From JBGPEQ01 sp050180895 (GTDB lineage: Bacteria; Pseudomonadota; Alphaproteobacteria; Dongiales; Dongiaceae), in assembly GCA_050180895.1 (NCBI GenBank), contig JBFXDS010000002.1, forward strand, positions 434,001-498,000: a stretch of DNA of 64,000 nucleotides, read 5' to 3'. Under the pieces are notes generated by a model. The model was not told the origin of the DNA, made no database searches, and saw only the letters and a program-made list of their open reading frames with translations. A program made the position numbers and the translations under genes. Shown here piece by piece: positions 6,206 through 14,485 of the stretch; within the stretch, counting starts at the first letter, position 1, and every line of letters begins with the position of its first letter.

Positions 6206-7366
6206 ATGAGCGAGGCTATGATCACTCCCCGCAAGCTCCGAGTCCTTCTGTCGTTTGCCGCTGCGGTCCTGGCGTTCCTGCCGGCCGCCGGTCATGCCAT
6301 CGAGACGGCCGCCCAGCAGGCGCTTGTCGTCGACTACCAGACCGGATCCGTGTTGCTGGAAAAGAACGCGGACGCGCCTATCCATCCGGCGTCGATGACG
6401 AAGCTCATGACCCTCTACCTGCTGTTCGGTCAGCTGAAGCAGGGCAAGCTGTCGCTCGACGACACCTTCACCGTCTCGGAGAACGCCTGGGCGCGCGGCC
6501 AGAGCGTCGAATCCAACATGTTCGTCGCGCTCGGCTCCAGCGTGCGGATCGAGGACCTCATCCGCGGCATCGCCATCCAGTCGGGCAACGACGCCTGCAA
6601 GGTCGTCGCCGAGGGTATCGCCGGCAGCGAGGCGGCGTTCGTCGACCTTATGAACAGGAAGGCCGCCGAGATCGGCCTGACCGACACGCATTTCACCAAT
6701 TCGGACGGGATCGAGGATCCCGCCCATCTCATGACGGCGCGCGACATCGTCAGGCTGGCCGAACACGTCTATGCCGACTTCCCCGAGTACTACCACTATT
6801 TCTCGGAGCGAGAGTTCGTCTACAACGACATCCGGCAGGGCAACCGCAATCCGCTGCTGTACAAGGACATCGGCGTCGACGGCCTCAAGACCGGCCACCT
6901 CAGCGTCTCCGGATTCGGCCTCGTCGCCTCGGCCGAACGCAATGGCCGGCGGGTCTTCATGCTGGTGCACGGCTTGCCGAGCATGCAGTCGCGTTCGGAC
7001 GAGAGTGGTCGCCTGATCGACTGGGCCTTTCAGAGCTTCCAGAACGTCAAGCTGGCGAATGCCGGCGATACGCTGGAGGAGGCGCCGGTCTGGTACGGTG
7101 CCGTCGACACGGTGCCGCTGACCGTCGCGAAAGACCTGTTCGCGACCCTGCCCAAGGGACACCAGCAGGAGATCCAGGCCAAGGCCGTCTTCGAGGGCCC
7201 GATTCAGGCGCCCGTTGCGGCCGGGCAGCCGCTCGGCAAGCTGCTGGTCACCTCCAGCAGCGGCTCGACGGAGGTGCCGCTGGTTGCGGGCGCCGCGATC
7301 GAGCGGGCCGGCTTCTTCGGGCATATCCTGGCAACGCTGAAATACTTGATTTTCCCGCAAGGCTGA
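6206..7366 (+). CDS. dacC: D-alanyl-D-alanine carboxypeptidase (PBP5/6 type)
   Basis: This is a serine peptidase of family S11 (386 residues) that removes the terminal D-Ala from peptidoglycan stem peptides in the periplasm. A hydrophobic signal peptide (LRVLLSFAAAVLAFLPAAGHA) is followed by the three active-site motifs: SMTK (SxxK, Ser/Lys pair), SGN in IAIQSGNDACK and KTG in LKTGHLS. A C-terminal PBP5_C domain leads to a hydrophobic tail ending ATLKYLIFPQG that may anchor it to the membrane. The start could be ATG 6206 or ATG 6218; both precede the signal peptide and neither has a perfect ribosome-binding site. Confidence 0.92.
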   Translation: MSEAMITPRKLRVLLSFAAAVLAFLPAAGHAIETAAQQALVVDYQTGSVLLEKNADAPIHPASMTKLMTLYLLFGQLKQGKLSLDDTFTVSENAWARGQSVESNMFVALGSSVRIEDLIRGIAIQSGNDACKVVAEGIAGSEAAFVDLMNRKAAEIGLTDTHFTNSDGIEDPAHLMTARDIVRLAEHVYADFPEYYHYFSEREFVYNDIRQGNRNPLLYKDIGVDGLKTGHLSVSGFGLVASAERNGRRVFMLVHGLPSMQSRSDESGRLIDWAFQSFQNVKLANAGDTLEEAPVWYGAVDTVPLTVAKDLFATLPKGHQQEIQAKAVFEGPIQAPVAAGQPLGKLLVTSSSGSTEVPLVAGAAIERAGFFGHILATLKYLIFPQG

Positions 7367-7388
7367 GGCGCGAACCGCCGCTGCGACG

Positions 7389-8039
7389 ATGACATCCGGC
7401 CCCAAGGCACCGTCGCGCGGACGGTTCATCACGCTGGAAGGCGGGGAGGGGGCCGGAAAGTCGACGCAAGTCGGTCTATTGCTGCCGTGGCTGCGCGACC
7501 GTGGGATCGATGCCCTCCGGACGCGCGAACCCGGCGGCGCTGGCGGGGCGGAGCGCATCCGTGAACTGCTGGTCAAGGGCGATGCCGACCGATGGACGCC
7601 GATGGCCGAAACGCTGCTGCACTACGCCGCCCGCGCCGACCATCTGGAGCGGACCATCCGTCCGGCCCTGGCGTCCGGCACATGGGTCATCTGTGACCGC
7701 TTCGCCGACTCCACCACCGCCTATCAAGGCTACGGTCACGGCGTATCTCTCGAATTCATCGGCTCCCTGTTGGCGGCCGTGGTCGGCGGTACGGCGCCGG
7801 ACTTGACATTGATCCTGGATCTTCCGGCCGCGGACGGCCTGCGGCGGGCGGCCGGGCGAGCGGGCCATGAAAACCGCTACGAGCGGATGACGGTCGAATT
7901 TCATGAGCGCTTGCGCGCAGGCTTTCTCGCCATCGCGCGCGGCGAGCCGGGGCGCTGCGCCGTCATCGACGCCGGCCGCAGCCTCGATGCCGTCCAGGGC
8001 GATATCCGGGCGGAACTCGAGCGTCGCCTGGGGCTATGA
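7389..8039 (+). CDS. tmk: Thymidylate kinase
   Basis: The enzyme phosphorylates dTMP to dTDP with ATP in the cytoplasm. The 216-residue length is normal for the family. The P-loop GGEGAGKST sits at residues ~18-26, a DR(F) switch in VICDRFADSTTAYQGYG binds dTMP, and a LID region rich in Arg (GLRRAAGRAGHENRYERM) follows. It lies 22 bases after dacC and 9 before holB; a tmk-holB pair is conserved in many bacteria and links nucleotide supply with the clamp loader. Confidence 0.96.
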   Translation: MTSGPKAPSRGRFITLEGGEGAGKSTQVGLLLPWLRDRGIDALRTREPGGAGGAERIRELLVKGDADRWTPMAETLLHYAARADHLERTIRPALASGTWVICDRFADSTTAYQGYGHGVSLEFIGSLLAAVVGGTAPDLTLILDLPAADGLRRAAGRAGHENRYERMTVEFHERLRAGFLAIARGEPGRCAVIDAGRSLDAVQGDIRAELERRLGL

Positions 8040-8048
8040 TCCGCATCG

Positions 8049-9104
8049 ATGCGTGAAACGGCCGACAGCCCGGCGCCACTGCCGCGGGAGAACCCCAATT
8101 TCGCCGGCCATCCGGCGGCGGAGCAGGGGCTGTTGCGCGCCTGGCGGTCGAACCGCTTGCACCACGCCTGGCTGATCACCGGCCCGCGCGGCGTCGGCAA
8201 GGCGACCTTGGCGTTCCGCTTCGCCCGCCATGTGCTGGCGGGCGCGGAGCAGGGATCTTTCGCCATGCCGCCGACCGCGTCGATCTTCCGGCAGGTCGCC
8301 GGCGGCGGCCACCCCGATCTGCTGACCATCGAGCGACGCTATGACGAGAAGCGCGATCGGATGCGCACGGAAATCGTTGTCGACGATGTTCGCGAGCTCG
8401 GCGCCTTCTTGCATCTCAAGGCCGCGGCCGGCGGTTGGCGGGTGGTGGTGGTCGACAGCGCCGACGATCTCAACCGCAATGCCGCCAACGCGCTGCTGAA
8501 GCTGCTCGAAGAGCCGCCGGCCCGCGCGCTGCTGCTGCTGATCAGCCATGCGCCGGGGCGGCTCCTGCCGACGATCCGCTCGCGCTGCCGCCGGCTGACG
8601 CTGAGCCCGCTGGGCGAGCCCGTGATGCGGGAACTCCTGGACGCCTACTGCCCCGGCGTGTCGGAGGCCGATCGCCAACTGCTGATGCGCTTGTCCGACG
8701 GCTCGATCGGCCGCGCCCTCGATATCGCCGGCGCCGGCGGCCTCGACCTCCATCGGCAGATCCTCGAGCAGCTGCAGCGGCTGCCGACGGTCGATGCCGT
8801 CGCGCTCCACGCGCTGGGCGACCGCTTCGGACGCAAGGATGGCGGCGACCCGTTCCGCTTGGCGACGGAGATCCTCCTGGGGTGGCTTGCGCGGACGATC
8901 CGGCTGGCGGCGACGGGGCAGGCTGACCGTGACGCCGCCGCCGGCGCCGCCATGCCATTGCATGGCCGCCACAGCCTTGAACAGTGGCTCGAGCTGTGGG
9001 AGAAAACGACCCGCCTGTTTGCCCGCGTCGATTCCGCCAACCTCGATCGTAAGCAGGTCTGGGTCGGCGCCATGCTCGACATCGCGGGCCTAGCAAGCCG
9101 TTAA
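8049..9104 (+). CDS. holB: DNA polymerase III subunit delta'
   Basis: This clamp-loader subunit (351 residues) belongs to the AAA+ family. Residues ~40-60 carry LHHAWLITGPRGVGKATLAF, a P-loop-like motif, and VVVVDSADDLNRNAANALLK is followed by LLEEPPARALLLLISH, the delta'-type Walker B/sensor region. SRCRRL is the SRC motif of clamp loaders. The four-Cys zinc module seen in gammaproteobacterial homologues is absent here. It works with tau/gamma and delta to load the beta clamp. Confidence 0.93.
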   Translation: MRETADSPAPLPRENPNFAGHPAAEQGLLRAWRSNRLHHAWLITGPRGVGKATLAFRFARHVLAGAEQGSFAMPPTASIFRQVAGGGHPDLLTIERRYDEKRDRMRTEIVVDDVRELGAFLHLKAAAGGWRVVVVDSADDLNRNAANALLKLLEEPPARALLLLISHAPGRLLPTIRSRCRRLTLSPLGEPVMRELLDAYCPGVSEADRQLLMRLSDGSIGRALDIAGAGGLDLHRQILEQLQRLPTVDAVALHALGDRFGRKDGGDPFRLATEILLGWLARTIRLAATGQADRDAAAGAAMPLHGRHSLEQWLELWEKTTRLFARVDSANLDRKQVWVGAMLDIAGLASR

Positions 9105-9175
9105 CGCCGGCTTTAGAAGATCGCAGGCCGGCCGGATGGGCGTGTCGCCCCTGCGCCGGTGCCGCAGGAGCACAG

Positions 9176-10744
9176 ATGCCGTCGCGCGACAGCTACTACA
9201 TCACCACGCCGATCTATTACGTGAACGATTCGCCGCATATCGGCCATGCCTACACGACGCTGGCCTGCGACGTGCTCGCGCGCTTCATGCGGCTCGACGG
9301 GCGCAAGGTGAAGTTCCTGACCGGCACCGACGAGCACGGCCAGAAGATCGAGAAGTCGGCGCGGGCCGCCGGCATGGAGCCGCAGGCCTTCACCGACAAG
9401 GTATCGCAGAACTTCCGCGACCTGGCGCGCGCCATGAACTTCAGCAACGACGACTTCATCCGCACGACCGAGCCGCGGCATGTGCGCGCCTGCCAGGCGC
9501 TGTGGCGGCGGCTGAAGGAGAACGGCCAGATCTATCTGGGCAGCTACGCCGGTTGGTACGCGGTCGCCGACGAAGCCTTCTATGACGCGGGCGAACTGAC
9601 GGCCGGTCCGGGCGGCAAGAAGATCGCACCCTCCGGCGCCGAGTGCGACTGGGTCGAGGAGCCGAGCTATTTCTTCAAGCTGTCGGAGTGGCAGGATCGA
9701 CTCCTGGCCTATTATGACCGCACGCCCTGTCCGGTCGCTCCGGAGACGCGGCGCAACGAGGTGGTGAGCTTCGTCAGGGCCGGCCTGAACGATCTCTCGA
9801 TCTCCCGCACCACGTTCAAGTGGGGCATCCCGGTGCCGGACGATCCCGCCCATATCATGTATGTGTGGTTGGACGCCCTGACCAACTACATCACGGCCGC
9901 GGGCTTTCCCGATATCGACGGCGCGGACTACCGCAGCTTCTGGCCGGCCGATCTGCACATGGTCGGCAAGGACATCCTGCGCTTTCATGCCGTCTATTGG
10001 CCGGCCTTCCTCATGGCGGCCGGACTGGAGCCGCCGCAGCGGGTCTTCGCGCATGGCTGGTGGACCAACGAAGGCGAGAAGATCTCGAAGCGCCTCGGCA
10101 ACGTCATCGAACCGCACCAGCTCATCGCCAAGTACGGCCTCGACCAGGTGCGCTACTTCCTGCTGCGCGAGGTGCCGTTCGGGAATGACGGCGACTACTC
10201 GCACCGGGCCATGGTTAACCGCATCAATGGCGATCTCGCCAACGACTTCGGCAACCTGGCGCAACGCGTGCTGAAGATGATCGCCAGCAGCTGCGGCGGC
10301 ACGGTGCCGCAGCCGGGACCGCTTGCACCGGCGGATGACACCCTCTTGGCGGCGGCCCGCGCTCTGCTCGGCCAGCTGCGGACGGAGCTCGATCAGCAGG
10401 CTTTCCACAAGGCGCTCGACGCTTTGTGGCAAGTGATCGGCGCGGCCAACCGCTATGTCGACGAGCAGAAGCCCTGGAGCCTGAAGAAGTCCGACCCGGC
10501 GCGGATGAACACGGTCCTCCATGTCCTCGCCGAGGTCATCCGGCACTTGGCGACCCTGGCGCAACCCTTCATGCCCGGCGCCTGCGCGCGGCTGCTCGAT
10601 TTCCTGGCGGTGCCCGGTGACAGACGCACCTTCGCCGCTCTGGGCTCGGCCAATGTTCTGACGCCAGGAACGCCGTTGCCGGCACCCGAAGGTGTCTTCC
10701 CGCGTTATGTCGAGGCCGGAGAAGGAGCCGCCGGCCGCGCATGA
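9176..10744 (+). CDS. metG: Methionyl-tRNA synthetase
   Basis: This class I synthetase (522 residues) charges tRNA-Met and initiator tRNA. The HIGH motif is SPHIGHAYT near residue 20, and the KMSKS loop is EGEKISKRLGN near residue 305. FKWGIPVPDDPAHIMYVWLDAL is the conserved core region. I see no CxxC zinc-knuckle pair, so it is the short, zinc-free type, and it lacks the C-terminal EMAP-like extension of E. coli MetG. The start ATG 9176 follows GCAGGAGCAC. Its stop overlaps the TatD-like gene by ATGA. Confidence 0.96.
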   Translation: MPSRDSYYITTPIYYVNDSPHIGHAYTTLACDVLARFMRLDGRKVKFLTGTDEHGQKIEKSARAAGMEPQAFTDKVSQNFRDLARAMNFSNDDFIRTTEPRHVRACQALWRRLKENGQIYLGSYAGWYAVADEAFYDAGELTAGPGGKKIAPSGAECDWVEEPSYFFKLSEWQDRLLAYYDRTPCPVAPETRRNEVVSFVRAGLNDLSISRTTFKWGIPVPDDPAHIMYVWLDALTNYITAAGFPDIDGADYRSFWPADLHMVGKDILRFHAVYWPAFLMAAGLEPPQRVFAHGWWTNEGEKISKRLGNVIEPHQLIAKYGLDQVRYFLLREVPFGNDGDYSHRAMVNRINGDLANDFGNLAQRVLKMIASSCGGTVPQPGPLAPADDTLLAAARALLGQLRTELDQQAFHKALDALWQVIGAANRYVDEQKPWSLKKSDPARMNTVLHVLAEVIRHLATLAQPFMPGACARLLDFLAVPGDRRTFAALGSANVLTPGTPLPAPEGVFPRYVEAGEGAAGRA

Positions 10745-11532
10745 TCCTGGTCGATAGCCACTGCCATCTCGACTACTACAAGGAGGAGGACGGCGAGCTC
10801 GAGGCCGTCATCGCCCGGGCACGCGCCGGCGGCGTGAGGACGATGCTCACCATCGGCACGAAGATCAGCCAGTTCGACCGCGTCCGTCGGATCGCCGAGC
10901 GCTATGACGATGTCTACTGCTCGGTCGGCATCCATCCGCACGAGGCCGCTACCGAACCCGAGGTCGATGCAGATCGGCTGGCAGAGATCACCCGCCACCC
11001 GAAGGTCATCGGCATCGGCGAGACCGGCCTCGACTTCTACTACGACCACAGCCCGCGCGACCGGCAGGCCGAGGTGTTCCGCACCCACATCGCGGCCGCG
11101 CGGCAAGCCGGCCTGCCCCTGATCGTGCACAGCCGCAATGCCGATGCCGAAACGGCCGAGATCCTGGAGGAGGGCGGTGAGGGAGTGTTGCGCGGCCTTA
11201 TCCATTGCTTCAGCACGACCAGGGAACTCTCTGATCGCGCGCTGAAGCTTGGCTTTTTCGTGTCGCTGTCGGGCATTCTGACATTCAAGAATGCGGAACA
11301 ACTCCGCGATATCGCTAAGGAAATTCCCGACGACCGCCTGTTGGTCGAGACCGACGCGCCCTACCTGGCGCCGGTGCCGCACCGGGGCAAGCGCAACGAA
11401 CCAGCCTTCGTCGCGCACACGGCCCGGCATCTGGCCGAACTCCGAAGCGTGACGCCGGAGGTGCTGGCGGCGGCCACCACCGCCAACTTCTTTCGACTGT
11501 TCACGAAGGCGACGGCGCCAGGCACGGCATGA
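10741..11532 (+). CDS. TatD-family metal-dependent deoxyribonuclease
   Basis: This TIM-barrel metallohydrolase has 263 residues. Metal ligands are visible in order: HxH in VDSHCHLDYY, Glu in IGIGETGLDFYYD, His in LIVHSRNADAET, a later His in LIHCFSTT and Asp in VETDAPYLAP. Family members act as 3'-5' exonucleases or D-aminoacyl/DNA repair enzymes, and substrate choice cannot be read from sequence. It overlaps metG upstream and the MBL gene downstream by four bases each, so the three are translationally coupled. The metG-tatD-MBL trio is a standard alphaproteobacterial arrangement. Confidence 0.93.
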   Translation: MILVDSHCHLDYYKEEDGELEAVIARARAGGVRTMLTIGTKISQFDRVRRIAERYDDVYCSVGIHPHEAATEPEVDADRLAEITRHPKVIGIGETGLDFYYDHSPRDRQAEVFRTHIAAARQAGLPLIVHSRNADAETAEILEEGGEGVLRGLIHCFSTTRELSDRALKLGFFVSLSGILTFKNAEQLRDIAKEIPDDRLLVETDAPYLAPVPHRGKRNEPAFVAHTARHLAELRSVTPEVLAAATTANFFRLFTKATAPGTA

Positions 11533-12326
11533 AGGTCACGGTCCTCGGTTGCGGCGGATCGGGCGGCGTGCCGCTGATCACCGGCGAATGGGGCCGCTGC
11601 AACCCTGGCAACCCGAAAAACCGCCGCCGCCGCGTCTCGGTCCTGGTCGAGCAGGGCGACACGACGATTTTGATCGACACCTCGCCGGATCTCCGCGCCC
11701 AGTTCCTGGATGCCGGCGCGACCCGCCTCGACGCCGTGCTCTATACGCATGAGCATGCCGATCACTGTCATGGCATCGACGAGCTGCGCGCCTTCGGCAA
11801 CGGCCGGAAGGACGGCGCGATCCCGGCCTACGGCACGGCCGAAACGCTCGATCTGCTCCGCCAGCGCTTCCGCTATATCTTCGAGCAGTCCGGCGACGGT
11901 TCGGGCGTGCTCTACCGGCCGCTGCTGGAGGCCCGAATCGTGGAGGGGCCGTTTACCGTGAAGAATATCCCGGTGACGCCGTTTGTTCAGGACCATGGGT
12001 ACGGCACGACCACGACGGGCTATCGGATCGGCGGGATGGCATACTCGACCGATGTCGTCGGCCTCGACGATGCGGCGTTCGCGGCCATCGCGGACCTCGA
12101 CCTTTGGATCGTCGACTGCCTGCGCTATGAACCGCATCCGACCCACGCGCATTTCGACCTGACGCTGTCCTGGATCGCCCGCGCCAAGCCGAAACGCGCG
12201 ATCCTGACGCATCTGAATCACTTGCTCGACTATGACGACTTGGCGTCGCGCTGTCCGCCGGGCGTGGAGCCCGGCTATGACGGCCTTGTCGTCGAGGTCG
12301 ACGATGCAGTGATCAACGGCGCGTGA
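11529..12326 (+). CDS. MBL-fold metallohydrolase (PhnP-like)
   Basis: This metallo-beta-lactamase-fold enzyme has 265 residues. MKVTVLGCGGSGGVPL opens the fold, ILIDTSPDLRAQ follows, and the metal motif is THEHADHCHGIDEL (HxHxDH). Later ligands lie in PFVQDHGY and ILTHLNHLLDY. An early Cys pair and the GEWGRCNPGNPKNRRRR segment match the PhnP-type cyclic phosphodiesterase/lipoate-related subgroup. The substrate is unknown. It is coupled to the TatD-like gene by an ATGA overlap. Confidence 0.9.
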   Translation: MKVTVLGCGGSGGVPLITGEWGRCNPGNPKNRRRRVSVLVEQGDTTILIDTSPDLRAQFLDAGATRLDAVLYTHEHADHCHGIDELRAFGNGRKDGAIPAYGTAETLDLLRQRFRYIFEQSGDGSGVLYRPLLEARIVEGPFTVKNIPVTPFVQDHGYGTTTTGYRIGGMAYSTDVVGLDDAAFAAIADLDLWIVDCLRYEPHPTHAHFDLTLSWIARAKPKRAILTHLNHLLDYDDLASRCPPGVEPGYDGLVVEVDDAVINGA

Positions 12327-12342
12327 TGTGAGACGCGGCAGG

Positions 12343-13176
12343 TCAGGGGGTGTCGTCAAGCGCCGTTGCCTTCACCTGCTGCCACAGGCTCTCCAGTTCC
12401 TCCAGGTCCGCGTCGGCCGGTGTCCGGCCCGTCCGGGCGAGGCGATCCTCGACCCGGCGGAAGCGCCGCTCGAATTTGCCGTTGGCATGGCGCAACGCGG
12501 CTTCCGGATCGACATCCAGGTGGCGGGCGAGATTGACTACGGCGAAGAGCAGATCGCCGACTTCGTCCCGCAGCCGTTCCGAGGACTTCGACTGTCTAAG
12601 CTCCTCTTTTATTTCATTTAGTTCCTCGTCGATCTTGAGAAACACATCGAGTACGTTGGTCCAATCGAAGCCGACCCGGGCGGCCCGGCGTTGCAGCTTC
12701 TGGGCGCGCATCAACGCGGGCAAGCCCGCGGCGACGCCGTCAAGCACGCTGAGCGGTCGATTGTCGGCCTGAGCCTTGGCGCGACGCTCATCCTCCTTGT
12801 GCGCTTCCCAAGCCTTGGTCTGGGCATCGGCCGTCTCGATCGAGACGTCGCCGAACACATGCGGATGGCGGCGGACCATCTTCTCGGCAATGCCGGCCGC
12901 GACGTCCGCGAAATCGAACCTGCCGGCCTCGCGCGCCATCTGGGCATGGAACACGACCTGGAGCAGGAGGTCGCCCAGTTCGTCCTTCAGCGCCGCCATG
13001 TTCCGGCGCTCGATGGCATCGGCCACCTCATAGGCTTCCTCGATGGTATGGGGGGCGATGGTGGCGAAGGACTGCTCGACATCCCACGGACAGCCGCCGT
13101 TCGGGTTGCGCAACTGCGCCATGATCGTCAGGAGGCGCTGCATGGCGTCGGTCGGGGTGCTGGGCGCGTTCGACAT
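12343..13176 (-). CDS. mazG: Nucleoside triphosphate pyrophosphohydrolase
   Basis: MazG hydrolyses NTPs and dNTPs to the monophosphate and pyrophosphate, a house-cleaning and (p)ppGpp-linked role. This 277-residue protein has two MazG domains: the first with GGCPWDVEQSF, EEAYEVADAI and DELGDLLLQVVFHA (Mg-binding ExxE...ExxD), the second with EELNEIKEEL and DEVGDLLFAVVNLARHL. ATG 13176 is preferred; ATG 13188 is in frame twelve bases earlier. It converges with the MBL gene and is divergent from hicAB. Confidence 0.94.
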   Translation of the reverse strand: MSNAPSTPTDAMQRLLTIMAQLRNPNGGCPWDVEQSFATIAPHTIEEAYEVADAIERRNMAALKDELGDLLLQVVFHAQMAREAGRFDFADVAAGIAEKMVRRHPHVFGDVSIETADAQTKAWEAHKEDERRAKAQADNRPLSVLDGVAAGLPALMRAQKLQRRAARVGFDWTNVLDVFLKIDEELNEIKEELRQSKSSERLRDEVGDLLFAVVNLARHLDVDPEAALRHANGKFERRFRRVEDRLARTGRTPADADLEELESLWQQVKATALDDTP

Positions 13177-13246
13177 CGGATCATCCATGAGATCAAGAAG
13201 GGGGAAGAGCACGATTTTCGCGAAGCGCAAATTGGAGCGAATATCG

Positions 13247-13262
13247 CATAATATATATTATG
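13247..13262. repeat. Perfect 16-bp AT-only-core palindrome upstream of mazG
   Basis: CATAATATATATTATG is its own reverse complement and lies about 70 bases before the mazG start in otherwise GC-rich DNA. It may be a promoter -10 region and/or a repressor site. Bases 13263-13402 show nothing else recognisable. Confidence 0.5.
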
Positions 13263-13567
13263 GAAAATATCTGCTGCGGGCTGCGACGCCTGCTGCGGCG
13301 CGCTCTTCTCGCATTAGCAAGGTTTTGGCCGCAACCCGCAAATGCCGGGAACCGGAAATATCTGCGTTCGTTTGGGCGTTCTGACCTGTCCGGGGGTGAC
13401 ATATGAATCATATGAAAAAGGTATCGAAGAAGAAGCCGTCGGCGGCGCCGGCGGCGTCGAACAAGGCGCGGGCCCGTCGCCGCTGCCGGAAACAGGCGTC
13501 GCCTGCGCCCCTTGAAGGGCCGCGGTTTAGTATGTATATAGTGTGTATTGAAAGGGGGCGGGGGCCG

Positions 13568-13762
13568 ATGTCGACCAGCAGCCGGGAGGTGATCAGGAAG
13601 TTGCAGGCCGACGGCTGGTACGAGGTGCGGCAGACCGGCTCCCACAAGCAGTTCAAGCACCCGGCCAAGCGTGGCCTAGTCACGGTGAATCACCCGGTGA
13701 AGGACATGCGCATCGGCACGCTCAAGAGCATCGAGGCACAGTCCGGCGTCAAACTCACGTAG
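13568..13762 (+). CDS. hicA: HicA family mRNA interferase toxin
   Basis: This 64-residue toxin has a dsRBD-like fold and cleaves mRNA. The family signature is complete: SSREVIRKLQADGWYEVRQ, the catalytic His in TGSHKQFKHP, then VTVNHPVKDMRIGTLKSIEA. ATG 13568 follows AAAGGGGGCGGGGG and gives the standard HicA length. The frame is open upstream to ATG 13403, giving a basic 55-residue extension (see findings). Its partner hicB begins eleven bases after the stop behind TAGGAGAC. The A+T-rich stretch 13530-13550 (GTATGTATATAGTGTGTATT) may contain the autoregulated promoter. Confidence 0.93.
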   Translation: MSTSSREVIRKLQADGWYEVRQTGSHKQFKHPAKRGLVTVNHPVKDMRIGTLKSIEAQSGVKLT

Positions 13763-13773
13763 GAGACAGTCAC

Positions 13774-14235
13774 ATGGCCGTTGTCTACTATCCCGCCATC
13801 ATCGAGGCCGGTCCCGGCCTCGGCTACGGCGTGTTCTTCCCCGACCTGCTCGGCTGCGTCAGCGCTGGCGATACCCTGCAGGAAGCGGCGCGCAACGCCG
13901 AGATCGCCCTTCAGCTCCATCTCACGGGCATGACCGAGGAGGGCCTGAAGATCCCGCAGCCACGCGAACTCGACGCCATCGAACGTGATCCCGCGGTCGC
14001 CGAGGCGGCGCGCATTGTCGTGCGCGGCGAGCTGCCGGGCCGGCTCGAGCGCGTCAACATCACCCTGGACGATGGGCTGCTCAAGGTGATCGACGCCGCC
14101 GCCGAGGCGCGCGGCATGACCCGCTCCGGCTTCCTCGCCGAGGGCGCCCGCCGGCTGGTGGCCGAGGCGATGCCGCCCCGCGCCGCCGGCCGGAAGTCGA
14201 TCGGCGTCGCAGGCCGGGGCAAGAGGCGCGGCTGA
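13774..14235 (+). CDS. hicB: HicB family antitoxin
   Basis: This 153-residue antitoxin neutralises HicA and normally represses its own operon. The N-terminal partial RNase H-like fold starts VVYYPAIIEAGPGLGYGVFF and continues DLLGCVSAGDTLQEAARNAE. The C-terminal part (LERVNITLDDGLLKVIDAAA ... MTRSGFLAEGARRLV) is a ribbon-helix-helix DNA-binding domain. The basic tail AAGRKSIGVAGRGKRRG is usual. Both genes look intact, so the module is probably active. Confidence 0.93.
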   Translation: MAVVYYPAIIEAGPGLGYGVFFPDLLGCVSAGDTLQEAARNAEIALQLHLTGMTEEGLKIPQPRELDAIERDPAVAEAARIVVRGELPGRLERVNITLDDGLLKVIDAAAEARGMTRSGFLAEGARRLVAEAMPPRAAGRKSIGVAGRGKRRG

Positions 14236-14317
14236 CGTCACGCCGCCGCCTGCAGCGCCTCATTGCCCCAGCAGTCCCAGCCCGCCGGCAAACGCACTGA
14301 TCGGTTCGACTATCCCC

Positions 14318-14345
14318 TTGACATGTTCCTTAGATGTTCTAGAAT
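14318..14345 (+). promoter_or_regulatory. SOS-type promoter: LexA box between -35 and -10
   Basis: A perfect -35 TTGACA (14318-14323) and a -10 TAGAAT (14340-14345) are 16 bases apart, and the spacer contains GTTC-CTTAGAT-GTTC (14325-14339), an exact alphaproteobacterial LexA operator. This placement would let LexA block RNA polymerase directly. No convincing gene follows before mgtE, which ends convergently at 14714; the only candidate is the weak ORF at 14486-14719. The rest of 14236-14715 holds two imperfect direct repeats. Confidence 0.7.
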
Positions 14346-14448
14346 GTCAACCGCCCGAGGCTGGGAGTTTCGGCTCTACCTTTGGCTTCGGTATTTGACA
14401 TCGTGGATCGGACGACCAGAACCGCCGATTCGTTAACGATCGGGCGGG

Positions 14449-14475
14449 CATGGGGTCCATCGTTCGTTTTTTCGG
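14449..14475 (+). repeat. Imperfect direct repeat, copy 1
   Basis: This 27-base segment beginning CATGGGGTCCATCG recurs at 14601-14627 as CATGGGGTTCATCG with a handful of mismatches over the whole length. Between them lies GCGGAGACGCAGAGACGCGG (14495-14514), a motif style common in dispersed non-coding repeats. This argues that much of the region is repeat-derived. Confidence 0.5.
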
Positions 14476-14485
14476 AAGGAGGAAA

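Noticed and set aside
5132..7576. Minus-strand frame of about 810 codons opposite rlpA and dacC
   Set aside because: It spans two well-supported genes and their gap and has no protein-like features.
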